Positions 1-9,423 of a stretch of 64,000 nt of DNA are shown piece after piece. Position numbers and translations under genes: made by a program. Under the pieces are notes generated by a model. It searched no databases, was not told the DNA's origin, and was given only the letters and a program-made list of their open reading frames with translations. This DNA comes from Paenibacillus sp. FSL R5-0341 (GTDB lineage Bacteria > Bacillota > Bacilli > Paenibacillales > Paenibacillaceae), in NCBI RefSeq assembly GCF_037975235.1, contig NZ_CP150241.1, positions 4,898,001 to 4,962,000 of the forward strand, in the 5' to 3' direction. The first letter of the stretch is position 1. The number at the start of each line of letters is the position of its first letter.

Positions 1-159
1 CTTAACCAACACTCTGGCTTGAACAGAGCATAATTTTATAATAACAGGACTCTCTCAAAAAGAAACCATAATGTCCCATTCTTGAGAACACTAGAGCACA
101 CCTCTGCAACTTTTGTCCAACTTTCACGTATTAAAATCAACATCTAATTAAGGAAGGGA

Positions 160-876
160 TTGGTAATCTTAAAAATGAACTCCATACCCAAAAAACATGT
201 CCCTACCCTAATTTTTCTGGTATGCGTTGTCGTCGTGTCCTTACTTGTCGGGATATTATCCAGACCCTATTTTACGGAGTCCATATTCTATGTAGATCAG
301 CATAAATACACTTACGATCACGAGCAAGATAATCAAATTACGTATGAGAGTAGTACAGCAGACCCAATTCAGGTCACCGTCAATCAGCAGAAGCGTACGG
401 TCAGCATCGATCAGCAGAACTATGTCATTACCCAAATCGCCTCAACACCTATTGCAACATATAACGTGTCTTATGCTGACGGTCGCAAATATACCGTTGA
501 ACAACAATCCGAGCAATTATTAAGCTACGATGAACAAGGAAATATGCTCTCTCCGGTCAACATGTACATCGATGGTCAAAGAGTCATTGAAGATCACGAA
601 GAGTACTATAATCCAGCTACGCTCGTAACTGTTGCATATCCAGAATATCATCACACGCCAGGTACACCTGTTCTCCTATTCATCGCGCTTGCCGGACTCA
701 TCTATGGATGGTGCAGCTTCTATTATCCAAGGTTTCAGAAGTTTCAATTCCTGCTCTCCCTCCGCTGGATATGGTTAAAAGATCCCGAACCTAGCGAATT
801 TTATTACGCAATGAGCAAAATTGGCGGTATAGCCTGCATGATCGTAGCGATCTGGGGCGCGTTTCAGGCATTTTAA
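160..876 (+). CDS. Membrane protein of unknown function, DUF6199-like C-terminus
   Basis: A 238-residue protein. An N-terminal hydrophobic segment (about residues 16-35) is followed by roughly 120 polar residues rich in Tyr, Gln and Asp that probably lie outside the membrane, then two further hydrophobic segments near the C-terminus (about 168-185 and 218-237). The C-terminal stretch with the sequence WLKDPEPSEFYYAMSKIGG resembles the small DUF6199 membrane domain; this is recalled, not searched. The start is TTG, preceded by AAGGAAGGG a few bases upstream; an ATG at 175 lies too far from that site. It appears to be a single gene, followed by a terminator at 922-968. Function is unknown. Confidence 0.75.
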   Translation: MVILKMNSIPKKHVPTLIFLVCVVVVSLLVGILSRPYFTESIFYVDQHKYTYDHEQDNQITYESSTADPIQVTVNQQKRTVSIDQQNYVITQIASTPIATYNVSYADGRKYTVEQQSEQLLSYDEQGNMLSPVNMYIDGQRVIEDHEEYYNPATLVTVAYPEYHHTPGTPVLLFIALAGLIYGWCSFYYPRFQKFQFLLSLRWIWLKDPEPSEFYYAMSKIGGIACMIVAIWGAFQAF

Positions 877-921
877 GATGTTTTGAGTCTGAATTGGCTC
901 AGTGTTAGCACACATCACAAA

Positions 922-968
922 AACGGTAATCACGTCCAATTCGTGGATGTGACTACCGTTCTTTTTTT
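922..968 (+). terminator. Intrinsic terminator, probably bidirectional
   Basis: The 12-bp arms at 922-933 and 949-960 pair with one mismatch and are followed by seven T. On the minus strand the same hairpin runs into TTTTG. It separates the convergent gene ending at 876 from the monooxygenase ending at 1028. Confidence 0.8.
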
Positions 969-1027
969 GAAGTTGCTCGAACGAATGGTACCAGCATCTA
1001 TCTCAAGATCATTTTCTAAAAATGTTT

Positions 1028-2350
1028 TTATCTCACACGCTCTAACGTATATCGATTACGCGGAATCTCAAGACCCAGATTCTCCCTTAGCGTCTCATGC
1101 TCATACTCCGTGCGGAACAGCCCTCGTTCTTGCAGAACCGGAACAACCAGCTCCACGAAATCTTCCAAGCCATTGGGCACCACGGTACGAACATTGAATC
1201 CGTCTGCCGCTTCGCCTTCAAACCATTCCTGAATCTGATCTGCGATCTGATCCGGTGTACCAATGAACGATGTACGCGGGGTAGACACCAGCAAAGCCAC
1301 TTGGCGCAGGGTCAGCCCCTGTTCCCGTGCCTGCTGCTTGATCTTGTCTGTTGTACTGCGGAAGCTGTTGCTGCCGATCTCCCCAATCTCGGGGAAAGGT
1401 TCATCCAGCGGAAACTGGGAGAAGTCGTAATGATCGAAGTAACGTCCCAGATAATTTAGCGCCTGATCAATACTCACCAGTTCGGCAATTTCCTGATATT
1501 TCTGCTCCGCCTCTTCCGCTGTTCTACCCACAATGGGACCGATGCCCGGGAAGATCAGGATATCCGATGCCTGACGTCCATACGCCACCGCTCTTGTCTT
1601 CACATCCCGGTAGAACTCCCTTGCTTCCTCCAGCGTCTCATGTCCTGTGTATACGGCATCCGCCGATCGGGCAGCTAGATCTTTACCAGATTCGGATGAG
1701 CCCGCCTGGAAAATCACCGGATGACCCTGCTTCGAACGCCCTACATTAAGCGGACCCTGTACCGAGAAGTGCGCTCCTTTGTGATTCAGCGTATGTAACT
1801 TGGCAGGATCGAAGAATACGCCCTGTTCCTTGTTTCCGACAAAGGCATCGTCCTCCCAGGAGTCCCATAGACCTTTGACCACATTCAGATGTTCTTCCGC
1901 AATTTCGTAGCGCAGCGCATGGTTGGGATGTTCTCCTTTACCAAAGTTCAGTGCCGAGCCTTCCAGAGGTGAAGTGACCACATTCCATCCGGCTCTCCCA
2001 TCGCTTAACTGATCCAGTGAGGCAAATTGCCGCGCAACCGTGAAGGGTTCACTATAGGAAGTAGATAATGTAGCAACCAGCCCGATATGGGAAGATGCCC
2101 CGGCGAGTGCGGATAGAAGCGTCAGAGGTTCGAAGCGATTGAGAAAATGAGGATTGGACTTCTCGTTGATGAAGAGGCCATCTGCAATAAAGAGCAGATC
2201 AAACTTCCCTTTTTCAGCGATACGTACCTGCTTCTTGTAGAATTCCAGACTAACACTCGCGTTAATGGGAATATCCGGGTGACGCCAAAAGGAAATGCTG
2301 TTCCCCACTCCGTTCAGATTAGCTCCCAATTTCAATTGTCGTTGCGACAT
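1028..2350 (-). CDS. LLM-class FMN-dependent monooxygenase, NtaA/SnaA/DszA type
   Basis: A 440-residue flavin-dependent monooxygenase of the bacterial-luciferase-like superfamily. The opening segment with the FWRHPD motif, [18 protein letters not shown] near residue 91, and [11 protein letters not shown] near residue 118 are hallmarks of the NtaA/SnaA/DszA group. These enzymes use FMNH2 from a separate reductase to attack small organic substrates such as amino-polycarboxylates, thioethers and sulfonates. The substrate here cannot be named. The start ATG has GGAGG seven bases upstream and lies inside the last codons of the upstream MFS gene (19-bp overlap), so the two are co-translated. No flavin reductase is adjacent. 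Confidence 0.88.
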   Translation of the reverse strand: MSQRQLKLGANLNGVGNSISFWRHPDIPINASVSLEFYKKQVRIAEKGKFDLLFIADGLFINEKSNPHFLNRFEPLTLLSALAGASSHIGLVATLSTSYSEPFTVARQFASLDQLSDGRAGWNVVTSPLEGSALNFGKGEHPNHALRYEIAEEHLNVVKGLWDSWEDDAFVGNKEQGVFFDPAKLHTLNHKGAHFSVQGPLNVGRSKQGHPVIFQAGSSESGKDLAARSADAVYTGHETLEEAREFYRDVKTRAVAYGRQASDILIFPGIGPIVGRTAEEAEQKYQEIAELVSIDQALNYLGRYFDHYDFSQFPLDEPFPEIGEIGSNSFRSTTDKIKQQAREQGLTLRQVALLVSTPRTSFIGTPDQIADQIQEWFEGEAADGFNVRTVVPNGLEDFVELVVPVLQERGLFRTEYEHETLRENLGLEIPRNRYTLERVR

Positions 2351-3543
2351 ATATATTCCTCCCTATGTTGTGGTGATGACACTGCCCAAGCCGCTCCCAG
2401 CAATACAATCCCTGTGAATAGAAAAATAAACGGAATGCCGATCCATCCACCGAGAAAACCACCGATTAACGGTCCAAGCACGATACCGAACTGACTCGCC
2501 GTCTGACTCAGACTGACAGCCCTCCCACGAAAATCGTGATCAGCATATTTGATGATCAGCGCATTCAGCGCCGGATAAACCGCGGCAAAGAACAGACCGT
2601 AAACAAATCGCAGGCTGCCAAAATAAATCAGATTCGTTGCTGTCATTTGCAGCAGACTGCCAATCCCACCGCCGATCAGACCGATGAACAGTGTTTTTTC
2701 GTACCCGATCCTTCCACCAATCTTGCCCCATCGCGGCCCCATGATGACGGTTGCCACACCAATCGCCGAGAAGACAATACCTGCACTAAGTGTTGCGCTG
2801 CCAACATCTCCACCAATCTGGACCACATAGAGCGTCAGCACCGGTTCGATGATAAGCACGGAGGTTGAGACTAGCAGAATCAAACCGTAGATTCGCATCA
2901 AGCCGGGCGTGGAAGCAGCTCTTTTCAAATCCCCTATCATCCTCGTTGGAACGATCGTACGAGCTTGTCGTGACTCCTTAACACCGAGGACCATGAGAGC
3001 CGCGAGGAACGTAATGACAGCTGATGCAATGAAGCATCCCCGCAGTCCGATCCAATGACTCAGCACACCACCGGCAAGAGGGCCGAGAATCCCGCCCGCA
3101 GCGCTGGCCGTGGAGATCACACCAAGTGCATAACCCACATGTTTCTCCGGAGTATTGGTGCCGATTAGTGTAATCGAGGCAGGATGAAAACCAGCCATGA
3201 GTCCCTGAAAGACCCTCACTGCGATAAACGTATATGGATCGTAAACAAAGAAGTTAGCCAGATGCGCAATGCCTAGCCCAACTCCTGAACGGACGAGCAT
3301 CAGTTTGCTGCCATATTTATCAGCCAGTGATCCCCAGAAGGGTGCGCATAATCCACTGATCAGAAAGCTGATGGAAATGGAAATCCCCGACCAAGCTTCT
3401 AAGCCGCTCTGGATACCGAGATCATTTTGCAGGAATATAGGAAAGAACGGAACGGACAGCGAGTACGCCATATGATTGAAAAACAGGCCGAACCACAGAA
3501 TATATAGATTTCGCTTCCATTGTGGCATCTTGGCATTCTCCAT
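2332..3543 (-). CDS. MFS transporter, drug/solute efflux type
   Basis: A 403-residue major facilitator with about 12 hydrophobic segments. Motif A-like residues follow the second helix ([15 protein letters not shown], near 72-86), and an ILGPLAGG motif typical of drug:H+ antiporters (motif C) sits near 151. The second half repeats the layout ([17 protein letters not shown]). It is the first gene of a two-gene operon and overlaps the flavin monooxygenase by 19 bp, suggesting export or uptake linked to that enzyme's substrate. Only a weak AGGA lies ahead of the ATG. Substrate is unknown. Confidence 0.85.
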   Translation of the reverse strand: MENAKMPQWKRNLYILWFGLFFNHMAYSLSVPFFPIFLQNDLGIQSGLEAWSGISISISFLISGLCAPFWGSLADKYGSKLMLVRSGVGLGIAHLANFFVYDPYTFIAVRVFQGLMAGFHPASITLIGTNTPEKHVGYALGVISTASAAGGILGPLAGGVLSHWIGLRGCFIASAVITFLAALMVLGVKESRQARTIVPTRMIGDLKRAASTPGLMRIYGLILLVSTSVLIIEPVLTLYVVQIGGDVGSATLSAGIVFSAIGVATVIMGPRWGKIGGRIGYEKTLFIGLIGGGIGSLLQMTATNLIYFGSLRFVYGLFFAAVYPALNALIIKYADHDFRGRAVSLSQTASQFGIVLGPLIGGFLGGWIGIPFIFLFTGIVLLGAAWAVSSPQHREEYICRNDN

Positions 3544-3624
3544 ACTATATAATTCCTATATAAAAAGTAGGTTATTATCCATATTAGGGTAACGTCATCG
3601 GAAAGTATAATAGAAAAGTTCAAT

Positions 3625-3655
3625 AGACCCATTCAAAAATTAAATGAATGGGTCT
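3625..3655. repeat. 11-bp inverted repeat beside the mini-element
   Basis: Perfect 11-bp arms AGACCCATTCA (3625-3635) and TGAATGGGTCT (3645-3655) flank a 9-bp AT-rich loop. It abuts the 28-bp inverted repeat at 3658-3729 and may act with it as a terminator for the GNAT gene; the T-tract is weak. Confidence 0.6.
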
Positions 3656-3656
3656 G

Positions 3657-3730
3657 TTATATAACTTGAACTAAAGATTTTACACTGAACACTCCGTTCC
3701 TGTGTAAAATCTTTAGTTCAAGTTATATAG
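3657..3730. repeat. Mini-version of the dispersed repeat: 28-bp perfect inverted repeat
   Basis: Arms at 3658-3685 and 3702-3729 are perfectly complementary over 28 bp, separated by 16 bp. The arm sequence (TATATAA-TTGAACTAAA-ATTTTACAC, with CACTCCG just inside) matches the ends of the longer elements at 33467, 49771 and 16553. This copy therefore looks like an internally deleted relative. It lies 15 bp past the stop of the GNAT gene and could also serve as that gene's terminator. Confidence 0.75.
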
Positions 3731-3744
3731 ATGTACAGTAGAAA

Positions 3745-4188
3745 TTACTGAACTTGAACGGACATGAACACATCGACCTCATCTTCACTGTCCAATATAA
3801 ATCCAAATCGTTCATACAATCGCCGAGCGGGACTTCCCTGCAATACATTTAAAATAACCTGTTTCCCCTGAACTTCATCCTGTTCTAGCAACATGCTCAG
3901 TACCTGCGTTCCTATTCTCTGGCCTTGGTAATCGGGATGTATGTAGAAATGTTCCAATAGATATGCCTCAGACTTGGGCTTCAATGCTACACAACCTACC
4001 ATGGAACCTTCCACTTCAATAATCCTCGTATGGGAAGGGTCGAACGTATTTCGAAAACGTTCACGTACTTTCACATCATCGTATCTCCCCAGCCTGGTTA
4101 GATCATCGTACAGTACTAACGCCCGCAAATCGGCGAGTTGCTCTTGGTCTGCCTGGACAGCTTGACGCATTGTTATATGGTTCTTCAT
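3745..4188 (-). CDS. GNAT-family N-acetyltransferase
   Basis: A 147-residue single-domain acetyltransferase. The acetyl-CoA binding motif is visible as HPDYQGQRIGTQVL (about 88-101), with the typical LYERFGF segment near 124-130. Family members move an acetyl group from acetyl-CoA to an amine on a small molecule or protein; the acceptor cannot be predicted. It is monocistronic, transcribed away from the sugar locus, and ends just before the 28-bp inverted repeat at 3658-3729. Confidence 0.88.
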   Translation of the reverse strand: MKNHITMRQAVQADQEQLADLRALVLYDDLTRLGRYDDVKVRERFRNTFDPSHTRIIEVEGSMVGCVALKPKSEAYLLEHFYIHPDYQGQRIGTQVLSMLLEQDEVQGKQVILNVLQGSPARRLYERFGFILDSEDEVDVFMSVQVQ

Positions 4189-4357
4189 TGGTTAGATTCC
4201 TTTCCATTCGAGACGCGTTAGATTTTGAATGTCTTATCGCATAATAGGGATAGGACATTAAAAATCATACCTTTGGCAGCTCACTTGAGCAACATCGGAT
4301 TTTAGAACGCACTTTTTTTTCAAACATATTAAACTCCTCAAAAAATAAAAAAAGCCC

Positions 4358-4408
4358 AAAAAGGACGGTGCAGTCTTGCTTATACAAATAAGCGAACGGC
4401 AACCGTCC
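4358..4408 (-). terminator. Intrinsic terminator of the fructoside operon
   Basis: On the minus strand the arms GGACGGT and ACCGTCC close a stem that holds an inner GCTTAT/ATAAGC hairpin; TTTTT follows, then GGGC and a second T-run. It sits 28 bp after the fructokinase stop. Confidence 0.8.
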
Positions 4409-4436
4409 CTTCTGGGATGTAGATTATTTAAGAAAA

Positions 4437-5336
4437 CTATGAAGCATGTGAAGCTTGTGCTGCATGTTGCAATGCTTCCAGACCCAATGCGAGCGCACCA
4501 CACAGACCTGCATGCTGGCCCAATCCGGGCTGGACGATATATTGGTCAATATGTTGCGTAATTGGGGCTGCATTCACATAACCATTCAGATTCCGTACAA
4601 CACGCTCCCGGATTAGTCGAAACAGCTGATCTTGCTGCATTACACCACCGCCCAAGATGATCTTCTGCGGCGAATGAAGCAGGATGGCTGTGGTGATCGA
4701 CTCCGCAATATAAAAGGATTCCATCTCCCACGCCGGATGATCTGCGGGCAGTTCACTGCCGGGACTTTGCCAACGTGCTTCAATGGCTGGTCCTGCAGCC
4801 ATCCCCTCCAGGCAATCGCCATGGTACGGGCATAATCCGGCAAAGCGATCGTCTGGATGGCGTCTTGTGCGAATATGTCCACCCTCGGGATGTAACAATC
4901 CATGTACTCGTTGGCCCCCTGCTACGAGTCCAACACCAACGCCTGTGCCAATCGTGTAATATACACAGTTGTCCAGTCCTTGCGCCGCTCCCCACGTCAT
5001 TTCACCGAGCGCGGCAGCATTCACATCCGTATCCCATCCAAAAGGAACCGGAAATTCATGCTTCAAGGTTCCAACCACATTACAGTTCTCCCACCCTGGC
5101 TTAGGTGTGGTCGTAATATAGCCATAGGTGGGACTATCCGGTTGCAGATCAATCGGACCAAAGGAGCCGATCCCCATCGCTTCCACATCTTTATCCTTGA
5201 AATAGTCGATCACCTTGGCAAGAGTTGTCTCTGGATGTTCTGTTGGAAAGCTGATTCGATCTTCAATCTGTCCATGCTCATTCCCTACACCACATACAAA
5301 CTTCGTTCCGCCCGCTTCTATGGCTCCAATACGCAT
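4437..5336 (-). CDS. scrK: Fructokinase, ROK family
   Basis: A 299-residue sugar kinase. The start ATG at 5336 is chosen because AAGGAG lies just upstream; the open frame runs about 43 codons further without a ribosome site. Visible motifs are the phosphate-binding GAIEAGGTKFVCGVG at the N-terminus, GSFGP near 55, YYTIGTGVGVGLV near 124, and the zinc-type cluster HPDD-x5-CPYHGDCLEG near 155-172 that is typical of ROK fructokinases such as B. subtilis GmuE/YdhR. It should phosphorylate fructose to fructose-6-phosphate with ATP. It follows the GH32 gene by 22 bp, so it handles the fructose that enzyme releases. Confidence 0.92.
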   Translation of the reverse strand: MRIGAIEAGGTKFVCGVGNEHGQIEDRISFPTEHPETTLAKVIDYFKDKDVEAMGIGSFGPIDLQPDSPTYGYITTTPKPGWENCNVVGTLKHEFPVPFGWDTDVNAAALGEMTWGAAQGLDNCVYYTIGTGVGVGLVAGGQRVHGLLHPEGGHIRTRRHPDDRFAGLCPYHGDCLEGMAAGPAIEARWQSPGSELPADHPAWEMESFYIAESITTAILLHSPQKIILGGGVMQQDQLFRLIRERVVRNLNGYVNAAPITQHIDQYIVQPGLGQHAGLCGALALGLEALQHAAQASHAS

Positions 5337-5358
5337 CGTTCTGCACTCCTTCCCTTCA

Positions 5359-6837
5359 TTACAATTGACCTTTAGCCTTGGTCGGTGAGATCTCATAGAT
5401 ATGAATTGAAGAGAATAGCAGATCCGTATTTTCGGCATGAACAGAGATACCCTTGGAATCCACATCCGGATAGATCAGATCCGTAATAACCGTCTGACCA
5501 TCATTTGCAAATACCTCCACAGATGAATGATCTACAAAGATACGTAAACTTTGGTTTACATTTACCTCTTTTAACTCAGCTGCATGGCGACCCAGGAAAT
5601 GTTCATGAAAATCGCCGATACCCGATCGACTACGATCGATATACACTTCACCTCGGTTAGCGTCTACGCCAACGAGCGTTTCGTTGTCAGCTCCGCTTCT
5701 TAAGGCAAAATGGAACGACTGATTCGGAGACCACGCTGCATGGATCTCATAGTTCACTAGTTGCAAATCGTTCAACTGCTGCCTCACTTGCTGAATCGAA
5801 GCATCCTGTAAGGACAATACTGGCGTACGGGCTTGCTCAAGCTCACGCACAGGACGTTGAATCAGGATAACTTCTCCGGCTCTTGTCTCCAGTGTCAGCT
5901 CCCGGGCAATGGTCATGGCTCCACGGTAATCATTGGTCGGCGTCTGATTGGCATACATCCAGTTGCTCATCCACCCCATAAACAGGCGTCTGCCGTCTTC
6001 AGCCGGAATGTCGGACCAACTAACTCCAGCGTAGTTATCCCGGCCATGATCAATCCAGCGGATCGTATGGGATGCCTCGTCTGGGATAAATGTACTTCCA
6101 TCAAAATCTCCCGTAAAATATTGCGTTCTGGAGCCTTCTATAAAAGCAGGATCTGCACCAATGCTAACGAGCATCACCCATTTCTCCTGCCCTGAATCTC
6201 CATCCACTGCAAGCGGGAACAGGTCCGGACACTCCCACACGCCATCGTGTGAACCGATCCCTTCGCCAAATTCACTTCCTAGCGTCCAATCCTTCAGATT
6301 GGGAGATCGGTACAGACATACCGTTTGACCACAAGCGATAATCATAATCCACTCCTTGGTCTGCTCATGCCAGAACACTTTGGGATCACGGAAATCGACA
6401 AAGGACTCATGCTTTAATACCGGATTACCCTCGTATTTAGTCCAGGTTCTGCCGTTGTCTTTACTATACGCCAGACTCTGGGTTTGTATGGCATCATGCT
6501 TTTCAACTTCCAGGTGATGGGTGAAAATAGCAACCAACCCCGGCTCATCGTCGAAAAGTCCTGAAGTATTATTCCAGTCCACCACAGCACTGCCCGAGAA
6601 GATCATGCCATGTTCATCCGGCGCCAGAGCTACAGGAAGTTCCTCCCAATTGACAAGATCTCGGGTCACCGCGTGACCCCAATGCATCGGTCCCCATGTT
6701 GTACCAAACGGATGATGCTGATAGAACAGGTGATACTCCCCATTGAAAAATACCATGCCGTTCGGGTCGTTCATCCATTTCTCTTTCGGTGAGAAATGGT
6801 ATTCGTTTCTGTAATCTTGTTTAAGAATTGTCGACAT
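5359..6837 (-). CDS. GH32 beta-fructofuranosidase (sucrose/sucrose-6-phosphate hydrolase or fructanase)
   Basis: A 492-residue GH32 enzyme with no signal peptide, so it should act in the cytoplasm. The nucleophile motif WMNDPNG is at residues 21-27 (Asp24); the RDP motif (transition-state Asp) and the WECPDLF motif (acid/base Glu) follow in order. A C-terminal beta-sandwich carries the VFANDGQTVITDLIYP stretch. The start at 6837 has GGAGGAG upstream. The importer in this operon is an ABC system, not a PTS, so the substrate is more likely unphosphorylated sucrose or fructo-oligosaccharide than sucrose-6-phosphate. The product fructose would feed the adjacent fructokinase. Confidence 0.92.
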   Translation of the reverse strand: MSTILKQDYRNEYHFSPKEKWMNDPNGMVFFNGEYHLFYQHHPFGTTWGPMHWGHAVTRDLVNWEELPVALAPDEHGMIFSGSAVVDWNNTSGLFDDEPGLVAIFTHHLEVEKHDAIQTQSLAYSKDNGRTWTKYEGNPVLKHESFVDFRDPKVFWHEQTKEWIMIIACGQTVCLYRSPNLKDWTLGSEFGEGIGSHDGVWECPDLFPLAVDGDSGQEKWVMLVSIGADPAFIEGSRTQYFTGDFDGSTFIPDEASHTIRWIDHGRDNYAGVSWSDIPAEDGRRLFMGWMSNWMYANQTPTNDYRGAMTIARELTLETRAGEVILIQRPVRELEQARTPVLSLQDASIQQVRQQLNDLQLVNYEIHAAWSPNQSFHFALRSGADNETLVGVDANRGEVYIDRSRSGIGDFHEHFLGRHAAELKEVNVNQSLRIFVDHSSVEVFANDGQTVITDLIYPDVDSKGISVHAENTDLLFSSIHIYEISPTKAKGQL

Positions 6838-6862
6838 TATGGTTTCTCCTCCACACTTTTCT

Positions 6863-8470
6863 TTATTGGTTATTACGGTCATACCCGGCTTGTTTAATCT
6901 GTAGCCATTCTTGCAATCCAAGGCGATCCAGCTCTTTCAAGTAAGCATCCCATTCCTGATCTATTTTCCCGTTCTGATACCACTCCGTACGCAGACGTAA
7001 CACGTAGGCGAAGAGATCGGTCTCAATCGTGGACAATCGATCCAGTTCATCAATAGAGAAGAACACACTTGGATATACGTTCTCTGCTTTCATATGCGGA
7101 ACCATAACCTTATCAAGAAGTTCCATACGCCAAGCTGCATCTTCTGGTTTGGTTGTGTATTTATCATAGTAACTGTCGAGAATGGCCAATGGTCCGGCGA
7201 TACTGGTCTTTTGTCTGAGCTCCACAGGTGCAGATCCTTCCAGTGGAAGATGCTTCAGCATCCCTTTGGCTTCATCGAATTCAAAAATATTCTGCTGACT
7301 CTCATCTCCATAGGTACCCCAGTTGTTCTGCACAGATTGGAGCGGATCGTACAATTGGTCTACCCACTTCGCTGTGGATTCCAGGTTTTTATTGCTGCTG
7401 GTAATGACCATGCGACCACGATCAAGTCCAATTCCGTTTGTTCTTGTGACATTGACCTCTCCGTTAGGGCCGGCAACCGGAGGCAGAACATCATACGTAT
7501 CATTCATGCCTGTAATGTTAGCCTTATCCCAAGTGAAGTACATGCCGTACTTGTTGTCCTTGCCTTTTGCCAGATACGTGTTCCAATCCTGCTGGTACGA
7601 TTCGACATCCACGAGACCTTCCTGAACCAACTCATGAATGTATTTAACCGCTTCCTTGTAACCTTCATCAGCTGCCGTGAAGACCACTTTCCCATCATTG
7701 GTTACCACGGTATGATCCCAGTTCTCTCCGAGTCCAAATGCCGCAAAGAGAAATGTCAGATCTTCTCCGCCCGGTTTGTTAATGAAAGATAACGGAATTT
7801 CGTCTGCCTTACCGTTGCCGTTTGGATCTTGGGTTTTGAACGCAATCAGCACTTCTTTTAATTCCTCGGTTGTCGTTGGCATCTTCAGTCCGAGCTTGTT
7901 CAGCCATTCCACATTAATCCAGGGCAAGTTATCCACTGACTGAATCCGTTGTTTGCCACTTCCGAGTTCTTCAATCCATGGGAATGAATAGATATGGCCG
8001 TCTGGAGCCGTGATCATGCTCTTGTATTCGGGAGCTTCCTCCAGCACCTTTTGCAGATTGGGCATATATTGTTCAATCATGTCCTCAAGTGGAATGATTG
8101 CCCCGTCCTTCGCCAGTTTCAGGAGATCATAGTCCCCGTAACCTGCATCAAAAATGGCATCCGGCAAATCACCGCTGGCCACCGCCAGATTTCTTTTTTC
8201 TGCAAACACATCACTCGTATAGTTCTTCCAGTTGATATGCACATTGGTTTTCTCTTCGAGTCGCTTGTTAATCAGCTTGTCGTTTGGATCAGCGGGAGCC
8301 AGCGGAGAGCTCTGTGTTATAAAATTCAATGTCACCTTGCCATCAGGGGATTGCGCCTCACTTGCCGCGCCGCCTCCACCCCCGCCACAGGCGGTTAGAA
8401 AGAGCATTGCAGATAACACGGAAATGGACGCCGTTGTAACGGCTTTTCTAGATTTGTTTACTTTTTTCAT
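6863..8470 (-). CDS. Extracellular sugar-binding lipoprotein of ABC importer (LplA/YtcQ type)
   Basis: A 535-residue family 1 solute-binding protein. It has a basic N-terminus, a hydrophobic stretch, and a lipobox FLTAC with Cys28 followed by a glycine run, so it should be lipid-anchored outside the membrane. Length and the sequence around DPNGNGKADEIPLSF match the large LplA/YtcQ subgroup that pairs with LplB/LplC permeases. It is third in the operon after the two permeases and precedes GH32. The start ATG at 8470 is preceded by GGAGG. The likely ligand is sucrose or a fructan oligomer, inferred from the operon only. Confidence 0.9.
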   Translation of the reverse strand: MKKVNKSRKAVTTASISVLSAMLFLTACGGGGGGAASEAQSPDGKVTLNFITQSSPLAPADPNDKLINKRLEEKTNVHINWKNYTSDVFAEKRNLAVASGDLPDAIFDAGYGDYDLLKLAKDGAIIPLEDMIEQYMPNLQKVLEEAPEYKSMITAPDGHIYSFPWIEELGSGKQRIQSVDNLPWINVEWLNKLGLKMPTTTEELKEVLIAFKTQDPNGNGKADEIPLSFINKPGGEDLTFLFAAFGLGENWDHTVVTNDGKVVFTAADEGYKEAVKYIHELVQEGLVDVESYQQDWNTYLAKGKDNKYGMYFTWDKANITGMNDTYDVLPPVAGPNGEVNVTRTNGIGLDRGRMVITSSNKNLESTAKWVDQLYDPLQSVQNNWGTYGDESQQNIFEFDEAKGMLKHLPLEGSAPVELRQKTSIAGPLAILDSYYDKYTTKPEDAAWRMELLDKVMVPHMKAENVYPSVFFSIDELDRLSTIETDLFAYVLRLRTEWYQNGKIDQEWDAYLKELDRLGLQEWLQIKQAGYDRNNQ

Positions 8471-8525
8471 AATAATGACCTCCATGAGTTGGATTGGATC
8501 AACTTACTGTATCGCAGGCTGTTCA

Positions 8526-9407
8526 CTATTTGAGGGAACCGACCATGGCACCTTTTTCGAAATACTTCTGGAAGAACGGGTACATGATGATGAGTGGCAG
8601 ACTCGAAATGACAATCGCTGAGTATTTAATCATCTCGGAAAGCCGTTTCAGTTCTGCCATCGCGAGCTGATCACTGATCATGCCCGGTGCAGCCTGATTC
8701 TGAATCAGAATGGAGCGCAGAACGAGCTGTAACGGATGCAGGTTCGGATTATCGAGATAGATCATTGCATCAAAATAGGAATTCCATTGCCCAACGAACG
8801 CATAGAGTGCGAGTACAAAAATGATCGGTTTCGACAACGGAATGACGATCTGGAAGAAAATCTTCATCTCAGAGGCGCCATCCACGTTTGCAGCTTCTTT
8901 CAGTTCTCGAGGGACTCCTTTGAAAAAGGTTCTGGAGAGAATGATGTTCCAGACGTTAACGGCTCCAGGGATGATGATCGCCCACACCGTATCGAGCATG
9001 CCGAGATTACGTATGAGTAGATACGTAGGGATTAATCCCCCGCCGAAGAACATGGTAATAATAAAGATAATCATGAAAAATCCACGTCCCGCGAGCCTGT
9101 CATCCGACAATGCATAACCTGCAAATATAGATACGGTCACGGTGATCAGTGCAAAAGAAACCGAGTACAATACCGCATTTGCAAACCCCCGAATCATGGC
9201 TGGATTGGACAAAATCATCTGATATCCGTCCAGACTCCAGTCCGATACATTAAAGGACAGTCCACGATTCAGTAACACCGTGGGGTCCATGAATGAGGCG
9301 ATAACAATATAAATCAGGGGAACAACCACAACCAGTACAGCACAGGTGAGAAAAATGGCATTGAGTGTGAGGATCAATCGATCCATTCCCGTGTGTTTAA
9401 CAACCAT
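8526..9407 (-). CDS. ABC sugar permease, LplC/YtcP type
   Basis: A 293-residue inner-membrane permease with six hydrophobic segments. The EAA loop that docks the ATPase is seen as ELKEAANVDGASEMKIFFQI near residues 180-200. The C-terminus ends KYFEKGAMVGSLK, the usual end of the LplC/YtcP group. Start 9407 is chosen because AAAGGAG lies upstream; the frame opens earlier but inside the preceding gene. It partners with the permease at 9424-10422. No ATP-binding subunit is present in the locus. Confidence 0.92.
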   Translation of the reverse strand: MVVKHTGMDRLILTLNAIFLTCAVLVVVVPLIYIVIASFMDPTVLLNRGLSFNVSDWSLDGYQMILSNPAMIRGFANAVLYSVSFALITVTVSIFAGYALSDDRLAGRGFFMIIFIITMFFGGGLIPTYLLIRNLGMLDTVWAIIIPGAVNVWNIILSRTFFKGVPRELKEAANVDGASEMKIFFQIVIPLSKPIIFVLALYAFVGQWNSYFDAMIYLDNPNLHPLQLVLRSILIQNQAAPGMISDQLAMAELKRLSEMIKYSAIVISSLPLIIMYPFFQKYFEKGAMVGSLK

Positions 9408-9423
9408 GGATAATACTCCTTTC

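Noticed and set aside
883-1197. Plus-strand frame of 104 codons
   Set aside because: It overlaps the terminator and the end of the monooxygenase gene in antisense; composition is not protein-like and no ribosome site is present.
7094-7792. 232-codon plus-strand frame
   Set aside because: It is antisense to the binding lipoprotein gene, which has clear family features; the frame is a shadow of its codon bias.
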